DNA from: CAWDMN01 sp963803155 | Lineage (GTDB): Bacteria > Acidobacteriota > Terriglobia > Versatilivoradales > Versatilivoraceae | Direction of reading: 5' to 3' | Length of the DNA stretch: 64,000 bases | NCBI GenBank assembly: GCA_963803155.1 | Contig: CAWDMN010000051.1 | Location: 62,001 to 126,000 of the forward strand | Part shown: positions 17,793 to 26,739 of the stretch, piece by piece | Layout: every line of letters begins with the position of its first letter | How positions within the stretch are numbered: position 1 is the stretch's first letter | Translations under genes and position numbers: made by a program | The notes under the pieces: model-generated | Databases searched by the model: none | What the model was told of the DNA's origin: nothing | Seen by the model: only the letters and a program-made list of their open reading frames with translations

Positions 17793-18761
17793 ATGCTCCA
17801 TACTAACAGGATCCGTTATCATACCATGGTTCATCTTGTGATCATGTTTCTGATGGGATGGTTGTTGGCCCCAACCCTTTTGGCTCAAAGCACAGGACAG
17901 CGGCAGGATTCCCCACCCAGCAAGAGTCCAAACAACTTGGTGGTCAATGTCGATTTGGTCAATGTTATTTTCACGGTGATGGATCGGCGCGGCCATTTGG
18001 TGACCAACTTGGAAAAAGGCGACTTTCTGCTTTATGAAAATAATGCTCCACAACAAATAACGAATTTTGCGCGAGAAACCGATTTGCCTCTTTCAATCGC
18101 TCTCCTCATTGATACAAGCACAAGCATTCGGGACCGGTTCAAATTCGAGCAAGAAGCCGCCATTGATTTCTTAACCAAAGCTTTGCGGCCACGACAAGAC
18201 AAAGCTTTGCTCATTTCATTCGATACTGGAATTGACTTGGTGCAGGATTTTACCGACGATCTTAAATTGTTAGACGAATCCATCCACCAAGTCAGGCCCG
18301 GCGGCGGCACTAAAATGCTGGATGCCATTTATTTGGCTTGTGAGGAGAAACTGCGAGGAGAACGGGGCCGGAAGGTTTTGATCATTATCAGCGACGGAGA
18401 CGATAATTTGAGCATTCGCACGGTGGCCGCTACCTTGGAAATGGCTCAAAAGTCCGATGTCACCATTTTCTGTATAAGCACCAACTCCGCCGGATTTTTT
18501 GGAGTAAAAGCTCCTCAGGCGGATAAAGTGCTGAAAAAACTCGCCGAGGAAACCGGGGGCCGCGCTTTTTTCCCCTTCAAAGCGGAGGATCTTTCCCATA
18601 GTTTTCAGGATATCGGGGATGAATTGCGAAGTCAGTACTCTCTTGGCTATAAATCTTCCAATCCGGCCCGGGACGGCTCTTTTCGCACGATTCGGCTGGA
18701 AACAGAGCGTAAAAATCTCAAGGTCAAATCGCGCCGGGGTTATTATGCCCCCAGAGGTTAG
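17793..18761 (+). CDS. Secreted VWFA protein of the acidobacterial type
   Basis: A 322-residue exported protein. It has a signal peptide (hydrophobic core about residues 14-30, cleavage near LLAQS), a short beta-rich segment NLVVNVDLVNVIFTVMDRRG, then a von Willebrand A domain with the MIDAS motif DTSTS at 107-111 and IISDGDDN about 200 residues in. It ends RSRRGYYAPRG-like (KSRRGYYAPRG), the closing signature of this family. Such proteins are abundant in Acidobacteriota and probably bind metal and protein ligands in the periplasm or at the surface. The start is supported by GAGG seven bases upstream. TATAAT at about 17775 may be the -10 box. Confidence 0.88.
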   Translation: MLHTNRIRYHTMVHLVIMFLMGWLLAPTLLAQSTGQRQDSPPSKSPNNLVVNVDLVNVIFTVMDRRGHLVTNLEKGDFLLYENNAPQQITNFARETDLPLSIALLIDTSTSIRDRFKFEQEAAIDFLTKALRPRQDKALLISFDTGIDLVQDFTDDLKLLDESIHQVRPGGGTKMLDAIYLACEEKLRGERGRKVLIIISDGDDNLSIRTVAATLEMAQKSDVTIFCISTNSAGFFGVKAPQADKVLKKLAEETGGRAFFPFKAEDLSHSFQDIGDELRSQYSLGYKSSNPARDGSFRTIRLETERKNLKVKSRRGYYAPRG

Positions 18762-19075
18762 TTCTCTTTTGCCTTTGGATAAACAGATCATTCTCACTGA
18801 CCGTTCCCCCCTGAACCTTGAATGGTTGCTCTGACGGAGATGCCGCCGGTTACCATCAATCCCTCATTCTGGCTGATAAATCCTTTGTGATGACTTGGCG
18901 CTCCACCCACCCTCGTTTTAAGGCATGGGGCCGGCAATTATCGTAGCTGAAACCAAGCCTAAGTGGAGTTGATGAGAGGCGAAACCTGACGATAACCGGA
19001 CTGCCAAGGCAGGAAGGACATTGCGACAAGGCTGGAAGCACGGCTAAATTTCGAATGCAGTGGTTAAGCATAAAG
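18762..19075. other. Intergenic region, nothing recognised
   Basis: About 310 bases between the VWFA and helix-hairpin-helix genes. I looked for riboswitch and small-RNA signatures in the GGCAGGAAGGAC-rich part near 19005 and found no match to the SRP RNA or a riboswitch core. No gene is supported. Confidence 0.3.
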
Positions 19076-19474
19076 ATGATGCGAATTTCCACGGGATTCA
19101 CTTTTTTCCTGTTATGCGATTGGTTTTCATTCCGCCCTACGGGAATCCTCAGGGGAATTCCACCTGCGCGGGCTCATTTTATTCGATCCATGCGGCTTGA
19201 AGAGGAAGGCCCAAGCTCATCCTTTCAGCGCCGATCCCATTCAAAGCACCTTGCTCAGAAATCGGCTCGATCCATACCTCTGAAGATCGACATAAATCGA
19301 GCCAGTGCGGAAGAATTGAAAAAATTGCCTGGCATCGGGCCAAAACTAGCCCAGAGAATCGTCAATTTCCGTTCCCAGAATCCTCCATTCCGGAAAGTCG
19401 AAGAGATGCTCATCATCAAAGGTATCAACCGTCGTCTTCTCACGAGGATTCGCCCTTACATTATAGTCGAATGA
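19076..19474 (+). CDS. ComEA-like helix-hairpin-helix protein
   Basis: About 132 residues with an N-terminal hydrophobic stretch (signal or anchor, TGFTFFLLCDWF) and a C-terminal double helix-hairpin-helix domain of the ComEA type. The domain reads IDINRASAEELKKLPGIGPKLAQRIVNFR, followed by a second hairpin around MLIIKGINRRLLTRIRPYI. ComEA binds double-stranded DNA at the cell surface during competence, but many short paralogues have no tested role. Two adjacent ATGs at 19076 and 19079 and a weak ribosome binding site leave the start uncertain. No competence genes are adjacent. Confidence 0.7.
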   Translation: MMRISTGFTFFLLCDWFSFRPTGILRGIPPARAHFIRSMRLEEEGPSSSFQRRSHSKHLAQKSARSIPLKIDINRASAEELKKLPGIGPKLAQRIVNFRSQNPPFRKVEEMLIIKGINRRLLTRIRPYIIVE

Positions 19475-19536
19475 GTTGGGAAGATCTCTTGGCCAAATGT
19501 CGGCAAATAGATGTCACCGGCTATGCAAAAATCGCC

Positions 19537-19564
19537 TTGGCGTCTTTTGATCCTGCGATATAAT
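19537..19564 (+). promoter_or_regulatory. Promoter of citrate synthase gene
   Basis: TTGGCG at 19537-19542 and a perfect TATAAT at 19559-19564 are separated by 16 bases. Transcription would begin near 19571, leaving a leader of about 35 bases before the gltA start at 19606. Confidence 0.55.
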
Positions 19565-19605
19565 GTGTGGGGTTTCAAATCAATCCTGATCTTTGAGGTT
19601 CCTTT

Positions 19606-20910
19606 ATGAATGAGTTGGCCAAGCTAGAAATGGATGGAAAAGTTTATCAACTCCCCGTGGTGGCTGGAACGGAGAACGAACAAGCCATTGATATTTCCAA
19701 ATTGCGGTCAGAGACCGGATACATCACTTTGGATGAGGGATATGGCAACACCGGTTCCTGCCAAAGCTCCGTTACCTTTATTGATGGCGAAAAAGGGATT
19801 TTACGCTATCGGGGAATTCCCATTGAAGAGTTGGCGGAGCGCTCCACTTTCGTGGAAACGGCCTATTTGTTGATTTTTGGCAGACTTCCCAATGTAAAGG
19901 AAATCAAAGAATTTTCTGACTTGCTGACTAAGAATGAGATGCTTCATGAGGACATGAAGTTCCATTTTGAAGGATTCCCTTCACATGCCCATCCCATGGC
20001 AATCTTATCTTCCATGATTAATGCCGCCGGATGCTTTTACCCTGAGTTGTTGGAATCGGAAAAAAAAGAGACCTTTCTGCTGCAAGCTGCTCGATTGCTC
20101 TCGCAAGTCCGCACCATCGCGGCATTCTCTTTTCGGAAGTCTCGGGGTCTCCCCATCATTTATCCCAAGCCGGTCTATAAATACACCGCAAATTTTCTTC
20201 ACATGATGTTTTCGGAACCATATCAGGACTACGAATTGCAGCCGGAAGTGGTCAAAGCCCTCGACTTGATTTTTTTGTTGCACGCCGATCACGAGCAGAA
20301 CTGTTCGACCTCCACGGTCCGGATGGTGGCTTCCAGCAGAGCAAACCTGTTTGCTTGCGCAGCTGCGGGGGTTTGTGCTCTTTGGGGACCTCTACATGGG
20401 GGCGCCAACCAGGCGGTCCTGGAGATGTTGGAACAAATCCACAAGGAAAAGGATGACGGTTCTAAGTTCCTCGCCCAGGTAAAGGATAAAAAATCCGGCC
20501 AGAAGCTCATGGGATTCGGCCATCGGGTTTACAAGAATTATGACCCTCGAGCCCGCATCATTAAGGAAAAATGCGACCAAGTGCTCTCCTCTTTGAGGGT
20601 GAATGATCCCTTATTGGACATCGCCAAAAAACTGGAGGAAACCGCTCTTCAGGACAGCTTCTTTGTGGAGCGCAAACTCTACCCCAATGTCGATTTCTAC
20701 AGTGGAATTATCATGAGAGCCATTGGCATTCCCGTACAAATGTTCACTGTAATTTTTGCCATTGGACGAATGCCTGGATGGATTGCCAATTATAAGGAAA
20801 TGCTGGAAGATCCCAATGGCAGAATTTACCGGCCACGTCAGATTTATACTGGGCCGACGGTAAAGCATTATGTGCCCTTGAGAGAGCGGGTGCAGAGTTT
20901 TTCGGAATGA
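19606..20910 (+). CDS. gltA: Citrate synthase
   Basis: Condenses oxaloacetate and acetyl-CoA to citrate at the entry of the TCA cycle. The 434-residue protein is of the hexameric, Gram-negative GltA type. It has an N-terminal extension with GSCQSSVTFIDGEKGILRYRG, the active-site region HADHEQNCSTSTVR, WGPLHGGANQAVL, GFGHRVYKNYDPRA, and NVDFYSG with the catalytic aspartate. The catalytic histidines lie in GPLHGG and GFGHRVY. It is monocistronic, with its own promoter and a strong terminator. Confidence 0.97.
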   Translation: MNELAKLEMDGKVYQLPVVAGTENEQAIDISKLRSETGYITLDEGYGNTGSCQSSVTFIDGEKGILRYRGIPIEELAERSTFVETAYLLIFGRLPNVKEIKEFSDLLTKNEMLHEDMKFHFEGFPSHAHPMAILSSMINAAGCFYPELLESEKKETFLLQAARLLSQVRTIAAFSFRKSRGLPIIYPKPVYKYTANFLHMMFSEPYQDYELQPEVVKALDLIFLLHADHEQNCSTSTVRMVASSRANLFACAAAGVCALWGPLHGGANQAVLEMLEQIHKEKDDGSKFLAQVKDKKSGQKLMGFGHRVYKNYDPRARIIKEKCDQVLSSLRVNDPLLDIAKKLEETALQDSFFVERKLYPNVDFYSGIIMRAIGIPVQMFTVIFAIGRMPGWIANYKEMLEDPNGRIYRPRQIYTGPTVKHYVPLRERVQSFSE

Positions 20911-21368
20911 GACGAGCGTCAATATTTTGAGCACTCCGTATTTAAGCGGACATTTCAAGGTAAGCAGGCATTGCCCTCTTGACAATGCCTGCTTACCTTC
21001 TTTTTTATTTTGTTTTCCCCTGTGCATCCAGCCGTGTTTCTGGGTGTTTCGGGTGCGTATTTTTCTATCCGCTGCTCTTCAATGATTCGCATCGGGATGA
21101 AGAGCAGATCCCTTCAGAATGAAAAAAACCCAGTTTAGTCTATTGTCCGCTCCTCTGGCTGGACACGAATTCGCGCCATTCCCGCCCAAAATGAAAATAA
21201 ATCCGCAAGTCCGAGAGAATATTTGGGAACCCACGGATACCATTTTCTTTCCCTTCTTCCCGTTTCTGTTTTAAAATTTTGGCGGCCGTTTTTAAGATAG
21301 CGACAACTCGCAAAATCAAGCCACAATGAGCGGGAGCGCTCATATCAATTCAACTCAGTGAGGAACCT
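20911..21368. other. Intergenic region between gltA and the acyl-CoA ligase
   Basis: The left part holds the gltA terminator. The remaining 350 bases have no supported gene; short open frames on the minus strand around 21135-21343 have no family features. The ligase promoter should lie here but was not identified. Confidence 0.4.
20957..21012 (+). terminator. Rho-independent terminator of gltA
   Basis: A perfect 17-bp inverted repeat (arms 20957-20973 and 20983-20999, AAGGTAAGCAGGCATTG and its complement) with a 9-base loop is followed by CTTTTTTATTTTG. It lies 46 bases after the gltA stop codon. It is the strongest terminator in the window. Confidence 0.95.
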
Positions 21369-23060
21369 ATGTCCATGGGGGAGTTTTTAAATTGCACCGT
21401 AGGTGATCTTCTTCTCGAAAATGCACGAAAATATCCCGAACATGAGGCTCTGGTCTATTCCGATCGCGATTTGCGATATACCTACACTGAATTAAATTCC
21501 AGAGTGAACGAGCTTGCCAAAGGACTATTATCGATCGGCATCGGAAAGGGCGATCACATTGGAATTTGGGCCACCAACATCCCAGACTGGATCCCGTTCT
21601 TTTTTGCCTCCGCCCGAATTGGCGCCGTGCTAATTCCCGTCAACACCAGCTACAGGATGCATGAATTGGAGTATGTTCTTAAACAATCGGATGCCAAAGT
21701 GCTGATTCTCATTGACGGCTATCGCGATGTCGACTATGTCCAAACTGTCTTCGACCTCATCCCCGAATTGAGGAGCGGCTCTCGCGGGAATATCCAGAGC
21801 GAACGATTTCCTTCCTTGCGCGAGGTCATTTATATTGGCCCCAAACTTCACCGCGGCATGCACTCGTTGGGAGAATTGATTGCCCAGGGGGCTTCCATTC
21901 CTGACGCGGAACTGGACTCCATCCGTTTGACGTTGAGCGCTCACGATGTAGTCAACATGCAATACACTTCCGGCACCACCGGCTTCCCCCGTGGAGTGAT
22001 GCTCACTCATTACGGAATTGTGAATAATGGGTTTCAGATCGGGGAAAGGCAAAAATTCACCCACCAGGACAGGCTCTGTCTGCCAGTGCCTTTGTTTCAT
22101 TGTTTTGGAATTACTCTGGGGGCCATGGCAATCTACACTCATGGCGGCGCCTTCTGTCCTTTGGAAACTTTTGATCCTCTCATGGTGTTGGCAGTGGTCC
22201 AAAAAGAACGATGCACGGCATTATATGGTGTCCCCACAATGTTCATTTCCGAGCTTCATCACCCCATGTTTAATATGTTTAATCTCCGTTCCCTTCGGAC
22301 CGGGATCATGGCAGGTTCCGTCTGTCCGGAACCGTTGATGCGGGAAGTCATCAACAAGATGTATATGCGCGAAATTGCCGTGGTATATGGCCTGACGGAA
22401 GCCTCCCCTGGAATCACTCAAACCACAACCAACGATTCGTTGGAAGTCCGTGTTTCCACCGTGGGCAAGCCCTTTGAAGGAGTCGAAGTGAAAATTGTCC
22501 ATCCTGAAACCTCGGCTGTTCTGGGAATCAACCAACCCGGAGAACTCTGCTCCCGGGGCTACAATACCATGAGGGGTTATTACAAAATGCCAGAAGAGAC
22601 AGCACGAGCCATTGAACCTGAAGGCTGGTTGCATAGTGGCGATATTGCGATCCTCGATGAAAATGGCTATTACCGGATCACGGGACGGCTTAAAGACATG
22701 ATCATCCGGGGAGGAGAAAATATCTACCCCAAAGAAGTCGAAGACTTCCTGCTTACCATGCCGGGAATAAAGGATGCTCAGGTTGTGGCAGTTCCCAGCG
22801 AAAAGTACGGCGAAGAAGTGGCGTCGTTCATACAATTGAAGAATGGAACAAACCTGGAGCCTGAGGACATTCAAGATTATTGCCGCGGACAGATTGCCCG
22901 TTACAAGATTCCCAAGTACATTTTCTTTATTGATGAGTTTCCGCTTACAGCAAGCGGCAAGGTGCAGAAGTTTAAGCTGAGGGAGATTGCCGCTCGCAAT
23001 CTCGGATTAAACGGGACTAGAGATTCCGCCTCCGTTTCGAAAGAAATGATTTCCGCCTAA
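21369..23060 (+). CDS. AMP-forming acyl-CoA synthetase
   Basis: A 563-residue member of the ANL adenylating superfamily, activating a carboxylic acid to its CoA thioester by way of an acyl-AMP. Motifs are the P-loop YTSGTTGFPRG (about 199-209), VPLFHCFG, YGLTEASPG, WLHSGDIA, the hinge GRLKDMIIRGGENIYP and the C-terminal catalytic lysine in ASGKVQKF. Closest in style to medium- or long-chain fatty-acyl-CoA ligases (FadD/AcsA-like), but substrate cannot be read off. It stands alone between the gltA terminator and the Mut7-C gene. Confidence 0.9.
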   Translation: MSMGEFLNCTVGDLLLENARKYPEHEALVYSDRDLRYTYTELNSRVNELAKGLLSIGIGKGDHIGIWATNIPDWIPFFFASARIGAVLIPVNTSYRMHELEYVLKQSDAKVLILIDGYRDVDYVQTVFDLIPELRSGSRGNIQSERFPSLREVIYIGPKLHRGMHSLGELIAQGASIPDAELDSIRLTLSAHDVVNMQYTSGTTGFPRGVMLTHYGIVNNGFQIGERQKFTHQDRLCLPVPLFHCFGITLGAMAIYTHGGAFCPLETFDPLMVLAVVQKERCTALYGVPTMFISELHHPMFNMFNLRSLRTGIMAGSVCPEPLMREVINKMYMREIAVVYGLTEASPGITQTTTNDSLEVRVSTVGKPFEGVEVKIVHPETSAVLGINQPGELCSRGYNTMRGYYKMPEETARAIEPEGWLHSGDIAILDENGYYRITGRLKDMIIRGGENIYPKEVEDFLLTMPGIKDAQVVAVPSEKYGEEVASFIQLKNGTNLEPEDIQDYCRGQIARYKIPKYIFFIDEFPLTASGKVQKFKLREIAARNLGLNGTRDSASVSKEMISA

Positions 23061-23390
23061 TAGCCGCAGTGGCTGGCGGCTGTTTCAGGGACATCCTTCA
23101 GATTACCAACCAGGCCTGGCTCCAGAGACGAAGAGTCACTGAGGCAAAGGGCTTCGGAGAAGAACGAAGACAAAAGAACATGTGGCATTTCCCTCAAGAC
23201 TTGTTCGGAAGGGCCGGCCTGATTTGTATAATTTTCAAAACAATACTATTTGACATGGAAGATTATGGTTAAGACGTTTAGGACGATGCCACTCCATTTT
23301 GATGGGATAGGGTTCGCCGCAAGTGATGTCGCGTACTGCCTCCGAGTTGCTGCATCTTGAGAAATTGCTTTTTTTGCTGGATTAGCCGAT
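23061..23390. other. Intergenic region, nothing recognised
   Basis: About 330 bases. An open frame at 23069-23272 has no resemblance to known proteins and no ribosome binding site. No terminator hairpin with a T-run was found for the upstream ligase gene. Confidence 0.3.
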
Positions 23391-24137
23391 ATGGGGCAAA
23401 CTCTCATTCGTTTTTACGCTGAGTTGAATGACTTTCTGCCAACTCATCGCCGGGGAAAAACCATTCCCCACTGCTTCCAACAAAACCCGGCGGTAAAGGA
23501 TCTCATCGAATCTTTGGGAGTCCCGCACACTGAAGTCGACTTGATTCTTGTTAATGGAGAATCAGTCGATTTTGACCACCCCGTCCATGACGCTGACCGA
23601 ATCAGTGTCTATCCGGTTTTTGAGTCAATTGATTTGACTCCCATTCTGCGGGTTCGACCACATCCGCTAAGGGAGGTCCGCTTTGTCCTCGACATTCATC
23701 TCGGGAAATTGGCTTCACTGCTGCGCCTGCTCGGTTTTGACACTCTATATAAGAACGATTACGATGACCCAGAACTGGCAAGGATCTCCCGAACCGAAGG
23801 AAGAATCTTGCTGACCCGGGATCGCGGTTTGTTAAAGCGCAGCCTGGTCACTCATGGGTATTGCGTTCGCGAGCACAATCCACGCGCCCAAATCAAGGAG
23901 GTCCTACGACGTTTTGATTTGGCGCGTGGATTCATCCCTTTTTCACGCTGTCTTCGTTGCAATGGCTTGATCCGGCCAGTCGGGAAAAATGAAATCCTGC
24001 AGCTAATCCCCTCCGGGGTTCAGAAGAGATTTGTTTCTTTTTACCGGTGTGATTCCTGCCGCGGGGTCTATTGGGAGGGATCGCACTATGAGAAGTTAAA
24101 GAAAGAGGTGGAGGAATACCGTGCGTTATCCGGATGA
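23391..24137 (+). CDS. Mut7-C RNase-like protein with N-terminal ubiquitin-like domain
   Basis: A 248-residue two-domain protein. Residues 1-85 form a ThiS/MoaD-like ubiquitin fold (LIRFYAELNDFLP at the start; ILVNGESVDFDHPVHDADRISVYPVFE). Residues 95-245 are a Mut7-C domain: FVLDIHLGKLASLLRLLGFDTLY, RILLTRDRGLLKR with conserved aspartates of the PIN-like active site, and a C-terminal zinc ribbon with CLRCNG and CDSCRGVYW. The family is predicted to be an RNase; the fused ubiquitin-like domain may couple it to sulfur or RNA-modification systems. It is convergent with the HDOD gene. Confidence 0.85.
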   Translation: MGQTLIRFYAELNDFLPTHRRGKTIPHCFQQNPAVKDLIESLGVPHTEVDLILVNGESVDFDHPVHDADRISVYPVFESIDLTPILRVRPHPLREVRFVLDIHLGKLASLLRLLGFDTLYKNDYDDPELARISRTEGRILLTRDRGLLKRSLVTHGYCVREHNPRAQIKEVLRRFDLARGFIPFSRCLRCNGLIRPVGKNEILQLIPSGVQKRFVSFYRCDSCRGVYWEGSHYEKLKKEVEEYRALSG

Positions 24138-24161
24138 TGAGGAAACAGACAATGCCTCTGC

Positions 24162-25010
24162 TTATTTTAATCCGTGACTTTTTTTCAATCCTGACACCCA
24201 GACAGATGTTTGAGCGCAGACTCTTTCAAAGCCTTCGACACTCAAGCTGATTCTTTCCCGGGATTTTGAGGAATCAGTCCGCAGGTTCATCCCTTCCGCT
24301 CCCAGACCGATCCCGATTGATTTCGCCGCTAAATTTGAGAGAATTACAACATCCACGGTGATTGGGGGGTCAAACAAGGGAGTACTGTGATGCAACCGGA
24401 TGGCTTCACTTACTGGTTCAGGGAATGCCCATTTTTTGGCCATGGCCTGGCCAACTTCCGCATGATCGCAACCGAACAATTCCTTCTCCGCTTCGACAAA
24501 CGAACATTTTTTGCTTTCAATCATCGCAAGGATATCCGCCAATTTCCCCTCCATGTACCTTACCATCAGCAGCTTCCCTAGATCATGCACTAGTGCGGCA
24601 ATGGTCGCTATGGGGGGAATTCGGCTGTTGTGAGTCTCCTGGATAATGGCTTTCGCGGCCAGCGAGGAAGCGGCGGCATGAAGCCATAAATCATTTTCCG
24701 TGAGATCATATAAAGGAGCGCTCACTTTAAGAGATTTCAAGTAATTCCCCAATGCCAGGTCAAGCAGGATGTTTAGACCCAAATGAACTACAGCGTCTCG
24801 CAGCTTCTCGATTTGGAATCGACCGGCATAGGCGGGAGAATTGGCCACTTTGAGGATATTGGCGGCGACTGCCTGATCATATTCAATAACATTAATCACA
24901 TCCTTCATGTTGACATTTTCATTCCCCAACATATGAACGAGCCGCTGCAATGTGATGGGCAGCGGGGCAAGTTTGTCAATTCCGTTTATGACCTTTTCAG
25001 GCAATGCCAT
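24162..25010 (-). CDS. HDOD domain signalling protein
   Basis: A 282-residue cytoplasmic protein consisting of an HDOD domain. It starts KLAPLPITLQRLVHMLGNENVNMKDVINVIEYDQAVAANILKVANSP and has AALVHDLGKL with the HD pair around residue 138. HDOD proteins are inactive HD-superfamily relatives used in regulation, often alongside cyclic-di-GMP or chemotaxis systems. The last 40 residues are less conserved. An insertion sequence lies 165 bases upstream of its start and is transcribed in the same direction, so it may alter expression. Confidence 0.85.
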   Translation of the reverse strand: MALPEKVINGIDKLAPLPITLQRLVHMLGNENVNMKDVINVIEYDQAVAANILKVANSPAYAGRFQIEKLRDAVVHLGLNILLDLALGNYLKSLKVSAPLYDLTENDLWLHAAASSLAAKAIIQETHNSRIPPIATIAALVHDLGKLLMVRYMEGKLADILAMIESKKCSFVEAEKELFGCDHAEVGQAMAKKWAFPEPVSEAIRLHHSTPLFDPPITVDVVILSNLAAKSIGIGLGAEGMNLRTDSSKSRERISLSVEGFERVCAQTSVWVSGLKKSHGLK

Positions 25011-25175
25011 AAAGTAGGCTCCTGGACCGATTGTAACGACATACTAATTTTTCCCGCGAGAAGTCGCGGATCATCTTGCTCTACACCATGGTTTCCTGGA
25101 AGACATACCACTCCACGAAGACCATGGTTATGATATCGGCATTTTTGTCGATTAATATATAGGCCAAATCACTAG

Positions 25176-25191
25176 TACTACTACGTTAAGT
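25176..25191 (+). repeat. Left terminal inverted repeat of the IS element
   Basis: TACTACTACGTTAAGT is the exact reverse complement of the right end. The extended C-terminal reading frame of the transposase stops inside it at 25181-25183. Confidence 0.9.
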
Positions 25192-25295
25192 GAGAACATC
25201 TTTTCTTGACCCGCTGCTTGCTGGAGAATCGAAAACCACACAACGGGCAGGAGCCAAACATGCGGATCAAGACTTGTTGTAAGCAGCGACGCACC

Positions 25296-26510
25296 TCAGG
25301 CAAAGTCATGGGCAGAGTTTTTTTTATTGCGTTGCCGTTCCAACAACAAGAACGCATAGGCCAAACAGACCAGAGTAACATGGTGATGCCATCCTTGCCA
25401 TCCGCGTCCTTCGTAATGATCCAGCCCCAATTCTTCTTTCAGCTGTTGGTAATTTTGCTCCACGCGCCAGCGCAACTTCGCCAAGCGCACCAGGCGCTTC
25501 AGCGAGGTCTGAGCCGGCAGGGTGGAAAACCAGTACTGGGTGGGAGCCGGTTCCTCCGCCGGCCACTCGATCAGCAGCCCGACCTCTTCCAATTCGGCGT
25601 CATTGCGGAGGTGACCATGGGCCGGTTGGACCCGCAGAGCCGTGAAGCGGCTTCTTTTCGGCCCTTTGCTTCCTTCTCGCCAGTGCACCTTTTTCCAGGC
25701 ACTCGGCGGCAGCGCAGCCGCCAGCCCCTCCAGCGAGGAGGGTTTTCCTTCATAACGGAGGGCGGGCGGACGGCCCTGGCCTGCCTTACGGGGCGGCTGA
25801 ACCCGGCGAGTCGGCTCCCGCCAGATGGCCGTATTGGGATCGACTCCGACCACATACGGAAGTTGGCGGTCCGCCAAACCTTGTCGGAATTCGGTATTTC
25901 TTCCATAGGCCACGTCGGCCAACACGGGCAGCTTCGGGATCCCCCAGGCCAGCAATTGATCCATCAAGGTCAACGCCAATTCCGGTTTGGTTCGGAACGG
26001 CGTGGGATCGGGGACCCCCGCTTTGCGGCAGCGCTCGGGATTGTCGATCCACTCTTGAGGAAGATACAACGCCCAGTCCAGAGGCACGCTTTGCTCTTCC
26101 GTGGTCAAGTGAATCGATACGGCAATCTGGCAGTTGCCCACCTTTCCCAAGGTTCCCGAATACTGCCGGGCCACCCCCACCGATTCTTGGCCTTGTTTGG
26201 GGAACCCCGTATCATCAATGATCCAGCCCGCCAACGGCACCAGCGCCTCCAGCATGCGCTGCGCCAATTGCGCGCGGACCGGCTCCCAGGCCCAGGGACT
26301 CTGCCCAACAAATTGCTGCAAGGCTTGAACGTTTCCTCCCGGAACGCGAGTCGCCAGCGGCTCGATGGATTTCCTTTCTCCGTCCAGCAGCAATCCCTGC
26401 ACATAGAGAGCTCCGTGCTCACGGCGCTCCGACCGACCAAGAGCAGCCAGCAGTTCGGCCATGAACACTTCCAAACGCGCACCACATTCCTGCAATTGTT
26501 TTTCGTTCAT
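25296..26510 (-). CDS. IS701-family transposase, C-terminus frameshifted
   Basis: A 404-residue DDE transposase. Visible are WIIDDTGFPKQG (aspartates 99-100), VLADVAYG (aspartate 199) and the C-terminal region WRVEQNYQQLKEELGLDHYEGRGW with the likely catalytic glutamate. The frame ends soon after a run of eight A residues at about 25318-25325, with tail NSAHDFA. In the +1 frame the sequence continues TLPMTLPEVRRCLQQVL and then a CPLCGF zinc-knuckle-like stretch before stopping within the terminal repeat at 25181. I infer that the ancestral gene had seven A residues and ran to 25181. Whether the truncated product or slippage gives activity is unknown. Confidence 0.85.
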   Translation of the reverse strand: MNEKQLQECGARLEVFMAELLAALGRSERREHGALYVQGLLLDGERKSIEPLATRVPGGNVQALQQFVGQSPWAWEPVRAQLAQRMLEALVPLAGWIIDDTGFPKQGQESVGVARQYSGTLGKVGNCQIAVSIHLTTEEQSVPLDWALYLPQEWIDNPERCRKAGVPDPTPFRTKPELALTLMDQLLAWGIPKLPVLADVAYGRNTEFRQGLADRQLPYVVGVDPNTAIWREPTRRVQPPRKAGQGRPPALRYEGKPSSLEGLAAALPPSAWKKVHWREGSKGPKRSRFTALRVQPAHGHLRNDAELEEVGLLIEWPAEEPAPTQYWFSTLPAQTSLKRLVRLAKLRWRVEQNYQQLKEELGLDHYEGRGWQGWHHHVTLVCLAYAFLLLERQRNKKNSAHDFA

Positions 26511-26552
26511 GCTTCCGCAGCGTAAAGAAAAATCGCGCGAAAGTCAACTTTT

Positions 26553-26568
26553 ACTTAACGTAGTAGTA
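26553..26568 (-). repeat. Right terminal inverted repeat of the IS element
   Basis: Exact complement of the left end, followed by CTAG at 26569-26572, which repeats the CTAG before the left end. Confidence 0.9.
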
Positions 26569-26732
26569 CTAGTGTCCGGTTTTTAAAAACTGGCTAACTG
26601 TAACTCTTAGAAAAAGGAAATGTTTACTGAGAATGTAGCAATATCGGATGAATAAATGCCAGTCTGTCCGTGGTTCACGGAAGAAGTGGCTATAAAAGCC
26701 ACGAGGAAAAAAGCATGAAGAGTGCTTCAAGC

Positions 26733-26739
26733 AAAAAAA
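26733..26739 (-). terminator. T-run terminating rnpB
   Basis: Seven T residues on the minus strand directly follow the closing CCCTGCC of the RNase P RNA. The terminal P1 helix can serve as the terminator stem. Confidence 0.6.

Larger units (their letters stand above)
25176..26568 (-). mobile_element. IS701-family insertion sequence, complete
   Basis: A 1393-bp element. Its ends are perfect 16-base inverted repeats, TACTACTACGTTAAGT at 25176-25191 and the complement at 26553-26568. It is flanked on both sides by CTAG (25172-25175 and 26569-26572), a four-base target duplication of the kind seen in this family. It carries one transposase gene on the minus strand. Identical ends and an intact target duplication suggest recent insertion, between rnpB and the HDOD gene. 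The family name rests on the transposase sequence, ends and target. Confidence 0.88.

Noticed and set aside
18940..19050. Possible small RNA or riboswitch in the GGAAGGAC-rich region
   Set aside because: Compared with the SRP RNA and the riboswitch cores I know, no conserved block fits.
25296..25381. Programmed ribosomal -1 frameshift in the transposase
   Set aside because: The continuing frame is +1, so a -1 slip at the A run cannot reach it. Insertion of one A or transcript slippage fits better.
25206..26525. Open frame of 439 codons on the plus strand
   Set aside because: It is antisense to the transposase, which has clear DDE motifs and lies within the IS ends.
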